From: Acetivibrio alkalicellulosi
GTDB lineage: Bacteria > Bacillota > Clostridia > Acetivibrionales > Acetivibrionaceae
Direction of reading: 5' to 3'
Assembly: GCA_008125075.1 (NCBI GenBank)
Contig: VLTH01000003.1
Span: forward strand, 458,718-522,717
Length of the DNA stretch: 64,000 nucleotides
In this document: positions 1 to 7,601 of the stretch, in pieces
How the letters are laid out: each line of letters begins with the position of its first letter
Position numbering within the stretch: position 1 is the stretch's first letter
The notes under the pieces: generated by a model
What the model was told of the DNA's origin: nothing
The model's database searches: none
What the model saw: the letters and a program-made list of their open reading frames with translations, nothing else
Translations under genes and position numbers: made by a program

Positions 1-214
1 CTACAACAATCAGGAACTTGTCTTTTGATTTTATTTATCTTTTTATTGTTTTTATTTAATTCTTTTGCTTTCCAAGTACTTAAAGTACTTGTGGGTATAC
101 CTGTTTCATTTGCAACTTCTGATAATGGCATGTTATTAGGTGGTAATATTTTAGCCAAAATCGCTTCTCTTTGCTCTTTAGAATATGTTTTGTTATTTTT
201 GTTATTTTAGGCAT
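1..214 (-). pseudogene. Transposase N-terminal HTH fragment (IS OrfA-like), frameshifted
   Basis: Read on the minus strand, an ATG at 214 follows a good AAAGGAG ribosome site but runs only a few codons in its own frame. The following frame encodes a transposase-like helix-turn-helix, with YSKEQREAILAKIL, then LSEVANETGIPTSTLSTWK and a lysine-rich tail. The start codon and this frame are joined if one A is restored in the run of four A after the third codon, so I read it as a single-base deletion. The element runs off the left edge. The family is inferred from the HTH only; the exact IS family is not identified. Confidence 0.55.
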
Positions 215-292
215 AGTCGTCGTCTCCTTTTTATCTCTTTATTGAGCTTAACACATTTTTGACCTTACGACAACTATTTTAACACAGGGGGT

Positions 293-946
293 ACTGACAA
301 AAAAATTATTGATATTGCATTGAAATATGGTTATGACTCACCAGATAGTTTTACAAAAGCCTTCACTCGTTTCCATGGTGTCACACCTACTGCTGTTCGA
401 AAAGATGGAGCGATGATTAAATCTTACGCCCCACTAAAAATCAAATTTTCATTGGAAGGTGGTTATATTATGGATTACAAAATTATTGAGAAAGAAGCAT
501 TTACAGTGATAGCTGTATCAAAGATGTTCAAATATGATAGTGCAAAAGAAGAAATTCCAACCTTTTGGACAGATCATTATCAAGCAGGAAAAGGTGAAAC
601 AGTATGTGGAATGTACGGAATATGTATAGATGAGAGCAAGGAGTCAAATGAATTTGAATATTTAATTGCTGATGATTATGAGTCTTCTAAAGAAATTCCA
701 GATGGATTTATTATAAGAACTATTCCAAAACATACGTGGGCTGTTTTTGTCTGCAAGGGTCCAATGCCAAAAACTTTGCAAGAAGTGAACGAAAAAATCT
801 TTTCAGAATGGCTGCCTAACTGTAAAGAGTATGAAATTGCAGCCAGTTATAATGTTGAAATGTATACCAATATAGCGGATTATCCAAAAGGCAATCAAGA
901 TGAAAACTATTACAGCGAGATTTGGATTCCTGTTAAGAAAAAATAA
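293..946 (+). pseudogene. 3' fragment of AraC-type regulator with GyrI-like effector domain
   Basis: The frame is open from about 293 and opens inside the second AraC helix-turn-helix (IIDIALKYGYDSPDSF, then FTRFHGVTP). This is followed by a complete GyrI-like small-molecule binding domain of about 160 residues that ends at the stop at 946. The first AraC helix-turn-helix and the start are missing, and the homology begins just beside the transposase remnant. I therefore read the gene as decapitated by an insertion. A TTG at 320 could start a stand-alone GyrI-domain protein of 208 residues, but no convincing ribosome site precedes it. Related full proteins are drug- or stress-responsive regulators that bind hydrophobic effectors. 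Confidence 0.7.
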
Positions 947-990
947 TTTTTTCTATACTTTAACCTTGCTAAGAGGGTGCATTTAATAAA

Positions 991-1158
991 AGTGTTCAAA
1001 AATATTCTAGAAACTTAAGTTTTCAAGTTTAGAGCCTGTAAATACTCCTGGGAGATTTTGCAAAACTCCCTTCGCGTAGAAGGTTGCTCTCCCTTACTCG
1101 TCGCATTAACAGGCTCTATAACTTGCTTTAAAATGTTTCTTCCATATATTTAAACACT
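991..1158. repeat. Large imperfect inverted repeat (palindromic element)
   Basis: The arms 991-1040 and 1109-1158 are imperfect inverted repeats of about 50 bp. The best part is TAGAGCCTGT at about 1030-1039 against ACAGGCTCTA at 1109-1118. The outer parts also pair (AGTGTT near 991 against AACACT near 1153). The 68-bp centre carries a further small inverted repeat around CTCC/GGAG. It lies in the 400-bp gap between the AraC fragment and the ATPase gene. No coding potential is visible. Confidence 0.6.
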
Positions 1159-1282
1159 AAAATTGTATGTAGAACTGTTAAGAGATATGGTTGTAAGTTA
1201 TAAGGAGAAAAAATGAAAAGTCAGTGGGTGGTTAGAGGATATTAAATAAGCTAATAATTCCTATAATTTTTAGCAATAACCG

Positions 1283-1339
1283 TTTACAAAATTATTATAT
1301 TATGATATTATCAACTCGTAAGTTTGCAACTTGTAAGTT
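1283..1339 (+). promoter_or_regulatory. Promoter and twin palindromic operator of the DUF234-type ATPase gene
   Basis: A -35 TTTACA (1283-1288), a 17-bp spacer and a -10 TATTAT (1306-1311) are followed at once by two 12-bp near-palindromes, AACTCGTAAGTT (1313-1324) and AACTTGTAAGTT (1328-1339). They are separated by TGC. The same arrangement occurs in reverse at 3799-3825. The location over the transcription start suggests a repressor site; the binding protein is unknown. Confidence 0.5.
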
Positions 1340-1359
1340 TATAATATGAGGTGATTGTA

Positions 1360-2754
1360 ATGTTTATAGGCAGGAAAAAGGAATTAAAAAAGCTAAATGA
1401 AATGTATTCTACTAATTCTTTTGAATTTGCTGTTATATATGGCCGTAGACGTGTTGGAAAGACTACTTTAATTAAGGAGTTTTGTAAGGATAAAAAGGCT
1501 GTTTATTTTATTGCACGTGAAGCAAATGATATAATTAATATAGAAAACTTTAGTAAAGATCTGTTTAATGTTACATCTCCTGAAACAGCTGGAACCGCAA
1601 AGTTCGTAAATTGGGAAAATGCTTTTGAATATGTTTATAGTATTGCAAAAAATGAAAGGATAATTCTTGTTATTGATGAATATCCATACCTTGCCCAAGC
1701 TAATAGGTCTATTTCTTCTATTCTTCAGGCTCATATTGATATGAAGTTTAAGGATAGTAAATTATTCTTAATTTTGTGTGGCTCTTCAATGAGTTTTATG
1801 GAGTATCAAGTACTTGGATATAAGAGTCCCCTATATGGAAGGCGAACTGCTCAGTTTAAGATAAAACCTTTTACTTTTTTTGAATCAGTAAAGTATCATA
1901 AGGAGTTTACCAATGAAGAGAAGGCTATTATTTACGGGATCACTAGTGGTATTCCAGAATACCTTTCTAAGATAAAAGATGGCAAATCTCTTAAGAACAA
2001 TATAGTTGATATGTTTTTAAATGAGAATGGTCATTTGTATGAAGAACCTGCAAGTTTATTAAAACAGGAGTTAAGAGAACCGAGTATTTATAATAGTATC
2101 ATTACTGCTATTGCAAAAGGAGCTTCTAGATTGAATGAAATATCTACTAAATGTGGGATGGAGAGTAACAAGTGTGCAAAGTATCTCACTTCTCTTATAA
2201 CACTTGGTATAGTAAGAAAAGATAAACCTGTAAATGACGAAAACGGAAGAAAAAGTATTTATGTTATTGAAGATAACATGTTTAAGTTTTGGTATAAATT
2301 TGTACCTGATAATATGACCCATATTGTAAGTGGTAACCCTGATATACTTTATAAAAAGGTTATTGAGCCACAGATGTCAAATTATATGGGCGCAATTTTT
2401 GAAGAAATATGTATTCAGTATCTCATGATAGAAAACTATAAAGATACTCTACCTATTATGTTTGGGCAAATCGGCAGGTGGTGGGGAGGTAATCCTACTC
2501 TTAAAAAACAGGAAGAAATTGATATTATGGCTATTGATAATAATGAAAGTGTAATATTTGGAGAATGTAAATGGACCAAAGATTATGTGGATGTAAGTAT
2601 TTTAGATAATCTTATTAGGCGAGGTGATCTTTTTAAATATACGAACAAATATTATTATATTTTTTCTAAAAATGGATTTAATGATAATTGTATCAAAAAA
2701 GCTAGTGGGAATAAAAATGTTGTGTTAGTAGAGTTTAAAGATATGATGGAATAA
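1360..2754 (+). CDS. DUF234-type P-loop ATPase with C-terminal nuclease-like domain
   Basis: This is a 464-residue protein. The Walker A motif GRRRVGKTTLI lies at about 28-38 and the Walker B motif ILVIDEYPYL at about 105. A winged-helix-like middle follows, then a C-terminal domain with EEIDIMAIDNNESVIFGECKW. The Asp...Glu-X-Lys pattern there is what DUF234/PD-(D/E)XK-like domains of this family show. I chose the ATG at 1360 because GAGGTG lies 5 bases upstream; an in-frame GTG at 1351 is less likely. Members of this family are common, often on mobile DNA, and their substrate is not known. The gene stands alone with its own promoter and twin operator. It appears complete, with no obvious disruption. 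Confidence 0.8.
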   Translation: MFIGRKKELKKLNEMYSTNSFEFAVIYGRRRVGKTTLIKEFCKDKKAVYFIAREANDIINIENFSKDLFNVTSPETAGTAKFVNWENAFEYVYSIAKNERIILVIDEYPYLAQANRSISSILQAHIDMKFKDSKLFLILCGSSMSFMEYQVLGYKSPLYGRRTAQFKIKPFTFFESVKYHKEFTNEEKAIIYGITSGIPEYLSKIKDGKSLKNNIVDMFLNENGHLYEEPASLLKQELREPSIYNSIITAIAKGASRLNEISTKCGMESNKCAKYLTSLITLGIVRKDKPVNDENGRKSIYVIEDNMFKFWYKFVPDNMTHIVSGNPDILYKKVIEPQMSNYMGAIFEEICIQYLMIENYKDTLPIMFGQIGRWWGGNPTLKKQEEIDIMAIDNNESVIFGECKWTKDYVDVSILDNLIRRGDLFKYTNKYYYIFSKNGFNDNCIKKASGNKNVVLVEFKDMME

Positions 2755-2893
2755 AGTGAATCATCATAGCTAAGAGCCTATATAGTGGCAATTGCTTTAA
2801 TCAAAAGTACATACCCATTTTCTAAGTAAGATTAACCTACAATAAAGGCACAAAAAATTTAAATTATAAAATACAAAAACTAAAACCGTAAAT

Positions 2894-3235
2894 CTAGCAT
2901 GCTGTTCCTTGACTCATACCTGTTTCCCATTCAATATCACATTTGTCACAATAATAATTTATGGGGGCATTTTCTGTACCATATTCTATCACAGGCTTAG
3001 GGATTTGTTTTTTGCACACTGGACATCTGAAATTGGTCATATAAATTTTATTAAATATTAATCCTGATGCTGTAGAGATAATAAAAACAATAATACTTAT
3101 ATAAAAAAACATGTCAGTTTGTTGATTCCACCAGCGAATAAACCCTACAATGAATGAAACTGCAGCAACAATTATAAGAGGCATATTTTTAAAAAAATAT
3201 TTTTTTGAAAATTCACTACATTTACGTTTTTCCAT
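2894..3235 (-). CDS. Small membrane protein with C-terminal zinc ribbon
   Basis: This 113-residue protein begins at an ATG preceded by AAGGAGGG. Two hydrophobic helices lie at about residues 19-36 and 43-62. They are followed by a zinc-ribbon-like domain with CPVCKK at about 82 and CDKCDIEWETG at about 106. It is probably anchored in the membrane with the ribbon in the cytoplasm. No family was recognised. It lies alone between the ATPase gene and a remnant-rich stretch. The clean ribosome site and intact frame argue for a real gene. Confidence 0.6.
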   Translation of the reverse strand: MEKRKCSEFSKKYFFKNMPLIIVAAVSFIVGFIRWWNQQTDMFFYISIIVFIISTASGLIFNKIYMTNFRCPVCKKQIPKPVIEYGTENAPINYYCDKCDIEWETGMSQGTAC

Positions 3236-3405
3236 TTATACCCTCCTTGTCAATTTAATTATAACTTGCTTCGGTATGTTTCTTTCACATTTTCAAAAAC
3301 TACTTGTCTGTTTGCAGATATCATTGAAATATATAATTCATATAATATTCACTTTATTCTATAATAAGTATGTTTCCATCTTTTGAGGGTTTTACATAAA
3401 CTGAT

Positions 3406-3705
3406 TTAAGATGACTTCTTATAACGATTTCCCCAACCTGTGTAATTATCCGATTCAGGATAATACTCATCTGAACTTTTACTTAGATAACCACCTTCTA
3501 TCCTTCCATCAACAAGTATTCCATCACAAAGGTAAGTAAGTAATTCCTCAACAGTTGGAATATCATCAGTACCAAACTTGAGATCAATGTCTCCAGTATC
3601 CAGCATATATGCAATAATAGCTCTCTCTATTTGTGATGATTTATATCTATCTTGGCCTGCTGGAGTTGATTTATGTCCAACATCTGTATATATTGTAACT
3701 AGCAC
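3406..3705 (-). CDS. Hypothetical protein, possibly a 5'-truncated remnant
   Basis: The frame is open for about 100 residues from a GTG at 3705, and upstream it stays open to a TGA with no ATG. No ribosome site fits the GTG. A promoter/operator and an AGGAG-ATG pair do exist upstream (3779-3835), but that ATG reaches a stop after four codons. The original start may therefore have been lost by frameshift. The product is acidic, without membrane segments, and no family was recognised. It has GQDRYKSSQIERAI near its start and a Tyr/Asp-rich tail. Treat it as a possible pseudogene. Confidence 0.35.
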   Translation of the reverse strand: MLVTIYTDVGHKSTPAGQDRYKSSQIERAIIAYMLDTGDIDLKFGTDDIPTVEELLTYLCDGILVDGRIEGGYLSKSSDEYYPESDNYTGWGNRYKKSS

Positions 3706-3798
3706 ATTATATCTTGATTTATCTAAATTATAACAATTGTACTTTGTATGTCAAAGAAATATTTATTTTTGAAACATGTATCAACACTCCTAAAATAA

Positions 3799-3845
3799 AA
3801 TTCATAAGTTTGCAACTCATGAGTTGATATTATCATATTTTGATA
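3799..3845 (-). promoter_or_regulatory. Second copy of twin palindromic operator with promoter
   Basis: On the minus strand a -35-like TTGATT and a -10-like TAATAT are followed by the perfect palindrome AACTCATGAGTT (3814-3825), a 3-base GCA spacer and AACTTATGAATT (3799-3810). Spacing and order match the site upstream of the ATPase gene at 1283-1339. AGGAG and an ATG follow, but that reading frame is broken. Confidence 0.45.
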
Positions 3846-3867
3846 TTAAAAATCAAAGGATTCTTAT

Positions 3868-3959
3868 TTATTCTGCTTTTTCAACAACAGACTCCGATTC
3901 ATTACCTATAACATCCATAAAGGATATTTCATTACCATCTCTGTCAACACCTATTGGAT
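3868..3959 (-). pseudogene. sigK 3'-half fragment, part 1 (copy 1)
   Basis: This fragment is nearly identical to the middle of intact sigK (16455-17162). It encodes NPIGVDRDGNEIS and then NESESVVE before leaving homology near 3868. It ends at 3959 in a 25-bp segment (3935-3959) that recurs with one mismatch at 5532-5556, where sigK homology resumes. The copy is therefore split by about 1.6 kb carrying an HTH fragment and a helicase fragment. Confidence 0.75.
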
Positions 3960-3960
3960 T

Positions 3961-4191
3961 TTGGAAGTGTTGAAATCTATTGCTGAACTTAAGGTTGATT
4001 CAATTGAGCTTTATGATGATTATTATAGCTTTTTGGATTATCCGTACTTTACAATGGTAAAAGAAGTTAGCCATAGGATGAGATTGACACAAAAGAAGTT
4101 TGGAGCATACTTTGGTGTTGGTAGACGATCAGTTAAGAGGTGGGAGTCAGGAAGGAATCGGGTTAGCAGGGGTAAAAACTCAATTAATTGA
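3961..4191 (+). pseudogene. HTH regulator fragment (HigA/XRE-like)
   Basis: The open frame carries an acidic N-terminal stretch and then MRLTQKKFGAYFGVGRRSVKRWESGR, which has the spacing of an XRE/HigA-like helix-turn-helix. It begins exactly where the sigK fragment ends, has no ribosome site, and stops soon after the recognition helix. I read it as the middle of an antitoxin-like regulator carried in with the inserted segment. Function cannot be assigned. Confidence 0.45.
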
Positions 4192-4299
4192 AGGAATTTC
4201 TTCATTTATGCAGAATTATTTCATAGTACTGGTTGAATTAGTTGTAAATTAAATATAATAAGTAAATTATTCAAGCCTGACCCTTAGGAGGATTAATAC

Positions 4300-5607
4300 T
4301 TGGATATAGAAAAACACCTTATTCTTGTGAAAAATGAAGATAAAACAGGGCAAATTAAATACTGTGAGTATACAAACAGCAAATGGACAGTTATTTTTAA
4401 TAACAATAGTAAACCTTATACATACAGCTACCTTAGCATTGAATGGTACAAAAACCCTAAAATAATAAGTCATGAGAATTGTGTAGTATATGAAAACTTT
4501 CAACCACTTTCGGGAGTTGTTAAAATAATTACCTTTGGAAAATATGTGAGAATTTTTTTTAAGACAGGATGTATAAAAACATATAATTCATCTAGTATTG
4601 TTATTGAAGAGTCTTGTCTTAAAAATAAAAAGGCACATATATGTTTTGAATACTTGAAAGAGCTAGTTGGTTTTGTAAGTGTGAAAGGGGAAGATGATGT
4701 AAGCCTTTTGAGCAAACAGTATAATAGAATTACTTACATTAGCCCAAAAAGTGTTTTGGCAGCATATTTAGAAAAGAAACTACTTAAAAAAGAAAATGAA
4801 GAAATACAACAGCCGATATTTCCTTTTGGATTTAATATAAGTCAAAAAGAAGCAACAAAGAAAGCTATCTCTGAGAAACTTAGTGTCATTGAAGGTCCTC
4901 CAGGAACAGGCAAAACTCAAACAATATTAAATATTATAGCAAATGCAGTGATAAATAATAAAACTGTTGCAGTGGTATCTAATAATAATTCTGCAACTTC
5001 CAATGTTTTTGAAAAATTGCAGAAGTATGGTATGGATTTTATTGCTGCACCTTTAGGGAATAGAGATAATAAAGAAAAATTTTTTAAGGATCAAAAAAAT
5101 GAGTATCCTGATATGAAATCATGGAATTTACCTTCTTCTGAAATTCATTCATTAAAAGAAAAATTGGTTCATAGGGGTAAAAAGTTAGATGAAATGCTTG
5201 AATATAAAAATGAAGAGGCTAAGCTTAAAGAAGAACTATCAGTATTAGATGTAGAATATAACTATTTTGAGAAATATTACAAAAATCTAGATGCAAGTCA
5301 TTCAATATTTAAATCATTTTTTTCAATTAGGGCAGACGAAATAATGGAAATAATAATTAATTACAAAAGAAAGGCTAGAAAAGGGGCTATTCCATTTAGA
5401 ACAAAATTATATAATTTAATTGTTTATGGTATATATAGCTTTAAAATTTATAAAGATAATCCTGAAAAGATAATACCTTTTTTACAAAATAGATACTATG
5501 AAGAAAAAATAGATGAATTAAAAGCTCAAATCCATCTCTTTCAACACCTATTGGATCCTAGAGAGAAACCTCACTTTGTATTTTTTTGCTGGATCTTATG
5601 TGCATAA
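4300..5607 (+). pseudogene. Superfamily I helicase-like ATPase, 3' truncated
   Basis: The frame starts at a TTG preceded by TAGGAGG. The N-terminal 170 residues form an unassigned beta-rich region. A helicase core then opens with the Q-motif-like FNISQKEATKKAI and the Walker A motif VIEGPPGTGKTQT (about residue 198-210), followed by motif Ia-like VAVVSNNNSATSNV and a coiled helical segment. Motifs II to VI, which should fill several hundred more residues, are absent. From residue about 411 the frame reads antisense through a sigK fragment and stops at 435. The protein cannot be a working helicase. Full-length relatives are DNA/RNA helicases often found with mobile or defence genes. Confidence 0.75.
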
Positions 5608-5624
5608 GAATTTTGTTTTCTATG
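5532..5624 (-). pseudogene. sigK 3'-half fragment, part 2 (copy 1, junction end)
   Basis: On the minus strand this matches sigK codons from the CIENEILMHIR region through the DPIGVDRDG region. At 5624 homology to intact sigK stops at the Ile-Glu-Asn-Glu codons. The next 25 or so bases instead match those beside sigK copy 2 (7335-7360). This junction resembles an attachment-site arm of a skin-type element. Confidence 0.7.
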
Positions 5625-5773
5625 ATATACTGATATCCTTGTTAACATAGATTTTCAATGAATAGTATAATAAAATAATACGAGAGTGGATTCATCTGTA
5701 AATCTTGATGGAAGAGAAATTGAAGAAAATTGAAAAGTATTTATATAAATTACAAATTACAAACTTATAAAAT

Positions 5774-5803
5774 TTGCAGCTAATAAACTGAATATGATAT
5801 AAT
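5774..5803 (+). promoter_or_regulatory. Probable promoter of Rpn copy A
   Basis: TTGCAG (5774-5779) and TATAAT (5798-5803) are 18 bp apart. The Rpn start codon lies 23 bp downstream behind AAAGGAG. Confidence 0.5.
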
Positions 5804-5825
5804 ATAAGCAGTAAAGGAGTTTTAT

Positions 5826-6785
5826 ATGAGTAGTAAAAATAAAGAAAAAATAAAGCTTGACCAGCTAATGAAGATAATGTTTAAATTATCAAAAAAGGTT
5901 ACAGTTTATTTGTTAAATGCTTTATTTGATGAAAATTATGACTATAATAAAGTAAAGATATACTATGGTAATGGTGAGTTTTTGTTGGATAATTTAAAGA
6001 AAGTACATGGAGACATGTTTATAACAGTAGAATGTAAAGAACGTTCGGTAAATTACCATATAGAATTTCAAACACTAAATGATAAAACAATGGCAATAAG
6101 GATGTTTACTTATGGATTTGAAAAAGCATTAGAATTAGCATGTAATCATGAAGGAGAAGAAATAGTACTGGATTTTCCAAAGCAGCTGGTAATATATTTA
6201 GAGAAAAATCAAAACATAAAAGATTCTATTTCGCTAATAATAAGAAAGCCAAATGAAAGCATGGAAAGATATGAATTTCCAACAATGAAGTACTGGGAAT
6301 ATACACAAGAGGATTTGATTAATAAAAAAATGTATGCATTACTGCCATTTCAAGTGTTTAATACACGAAAGGCAGTAGAGAGTATTTCAAATAGCAGAAA
6401 AACACATGAAGAAAAAGCACAGCTTATAAATATTGAGTTTAATAAATTGATAAAAGTAATTGAAAGTGTAGGAAAAAGCTCGGCAGATTTATATGAAAAA
6501 GAAGAAATAAATTTAAGTGATTTTGAGAGGATATTGTTAGTGCTTAAAAACATATCAGATTACATATATAATAAATATGGAGAATACGAGAAATTGGAGA
6601 AGGAGGTTGAAAATATGTTAACATCGTTATATAATCCAGCTATTGCAAAAGATAGCGAAAAGAAAAAAGCTTTTGAGATAGCGAGGGAAGCTATAAAAGA
6701 GGGAGCAGATATAGAGTTTGTTGCAAAAATAACAAAATTAGACAAAGAGGTAATAATAAATATAAAAGAAGAATTAAACAAATAA
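5826..6785 (+). CDS. Rpn family PD-(D/E)XK nuclease / putative transposase, copy A
   Basis: This 319-residue protein starts at an ATG behind AAAGGAG. The N-terminal nuclease domain shows LDQLMKIMFKLS, then LLNALFDENYDYNKVKI, LLDNLKKVHGDMFITVEC and HIEFQT, the usual layout of the Rpn/PD-(D/E)XK transposase-like family. The C-terminal part has the helical DLINKKMYALLPFQVF region and a closing repeat ending in INIKEELNK. Family members cut DNA and promote RecA-independent recombination. From 6001 onward it is almost identical to copy B (15351-16286), although B has a different N-terminus. A strong terminator follows and a convergent sigK 3' half lies beyond it. Confidence 0.8.
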   Translation: MSSKNKEKIKLDQLMKIMFKLSKKVTVYLLNALFDENYDYNKVKIYYGNGEFLLDNLKKVHGDMFITVECKERSVNYHIEFQTLNDKTMAIRMFTYGFEKALELACNHEGEEIVLDFPKQLVIYLEKNQNIKDSISLIIRKPNESMERYEFPTMKYWEYTQEDLINKKMYALLPFQVFNTRKAVESISNSRKTHEEKAQLINIEFNKLIKVIESVGKSSADLYEKEEINLSDFERILLVLKNISDYIYNKYGEYEKLEKEVENMLTSLYNPAIAKDSEKKKAFEIAREAIKEGADIEFVAKITKLDKEVIINIKEELNK

Positions 6786-6826
6786 ACACAAATAGTTACT
6801 TTTGAAAGATTAAAATTAAATAATTA

Positions 6827-6877
6827 GGGAGTGCAAAAAATTCAAATATACGGAATTATTTACACTCCCGTTTATTA
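6827..6877. terminator. Terminator between Rpn copy A and convergent sigK fragment
   Basis: The stem GGGAGTGCAAAAAATTC (from 6827) pairs with the arm ending CACTCCC at 6869, about 17 bp with few mismatches, with A/T runs on both sides. It is probably bidirectional. The same hairpin occurs at 16331. Confidence 0.7.
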
Positions 6878-6951
6878 ATAAACAGATAGTCGCAGTAAAG
6901 ATAATAATTCTTTTACGGGATGAATAAAAATCCGTTACACTAGGCTATCTT

Positions 6952-7334
6952 TTAAAAGCCATCAGGGCGTAATTCTCTCCCAAGTTTTTTTATAGCCTTT
7001 TTCTCAATTCTAGACACATATGACCTTGATATTCCAAGCATTTTAGCAAATTCTCTTTGAGTTTTACTTGTACCATTTAAAAGTCCATATCTAAGCTCTA
7101 AAACCTAAAACAAGTTTTTCTCTATTTTTTAATACATCTTTCATTTTCATATAAAAGCGCTTAATTTGCATTTTTAACTCTACTTCTTCAACAACAGACT
7201 CGGATTCATTACCTATAACATCCATCAAGGAAATTTCATTACCATCTCTGTCAACACCTATTGGATCATGGAGAGAAACCTCACTTTGTATTTTTTTGCT
7301 GAATCTTATGTACATAAGAATTTCGCTTTCTATG
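6952..7334 (-). pseudogene. sigK 3'-half copy 2 (spoIIIC-like), frameshifted
   Basis: This encodes the C-terminal half of sigma-K, from ESEILMYIRFSKK through the region 4 helix-turn-helix to LRPDGF. It is closely similar to the intact gene at 16455-17162. A 7-bp tandem duplication (CTAAAAC) near 7097-7110 breaks the frame before the region 4 helix. At 7334 homology to sigK ends at the CIENE codons and is replaced by a sequence shared with copy 1. In Bacillus the skin element splits sigK at this spot into spoIVCB and spoIIIC. No recombinase gene is present next to it. Confidence 0.75.
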
Positions 7335-7390
7335 ATATCCTTGTTAACATAGATTTTCTCATTCAAAAAGCCCTTAGATCCCTGATTCAC

Positions 7391-7585
7391 ATGGTTTTTC
7401 CATTATGCGTATTAGCAGATAATGCAACAGTAGGTCAAAAAATTCGTTTTTATAGGTTAAAAAGGAACGTAAATAGCAACATAATTTCAAAGAAAATTGG
7501 GGTAAGTCGGTATGCTTTTATGGATTGTGAGAGTGATAAAAAGGGACGCTCCTCAACAGATCCACTAAAAAGTGAAAAAGGTTGA
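7391..7585 (+). pseudogene. XRE-type HTH fragment
   Basis: The frame carries DNATVGQKIRFYRLKRN followed by ISKKIGVSRYAFMDCES, typical of the first half of an XRE helix-turn-helix regulator. It ends inside a hairpin at 7543-7596 and lacks the rest of the domain. No ribosome site is visible before the ATG at 7391. I read it as a 5' fragment of a regulator truncated by the xylanase-side insertion. Confidence 0.4.
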
Positions 7586-7596
7586 AAAGCGTCCCC
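7543..7596. repeat. Inverted repeat with GGGACGCT ends
   Basis: GGGACGCTCCTCAAC (7543-7557) pairs with GTTGAAAAGCGTCCCC (7581-7596). GGGACGNT-type hairpins of this sort are frequent at the ends of short transposable elements in Clostridia. Here it marks the edge of the xylanase gene and could also serve as its terminator. Confidence 0.5.
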
Positions 7597-7601
7597 GTTA
7601 C

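Larger units (their letters stand above)
5838..7334. repeat. Direct repeat block, copy A (Rpn gene, terminator, sigK 3' half)
   Basis: This block recurs at 15239-16830 in the same orientation, about 9.5 kb away. Identity is very high from 6001 to the sigK junction at 7334. At the left end copy B matches only 5838-5871 and a few bases near 5917, then carries foreign sequence up to 15489. The two copies bracket the xylanase and the AAA_14 ATPase. Confidence 0.8.

Noticed and set aside
25-210. Plus-strand reading frame of 61 codons at the left edge
   Set aside because: It is the shadow of the minus-strand transposase fragment and has no ribosome site.
1213-1248. Eleven-codon frame behind AAGGAG (starts MKSQWVV)
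   Set aside because: It is too short to judge, has no terminator or context, and could be a remnant; it is not reported as a gene.
3150-3386. Plus-strand frame over the zinc-ribbon gene start
   Set aside because: It is antisense to the better supported minus-strand gene, is AT-rich with a random composition, and has no family features.
5607-5720. Continuation of the helicase in another frame
   Set aside because: No helicase motifs occur after 5531; the sequence there is sigK antisense and then AT-rich spacer.
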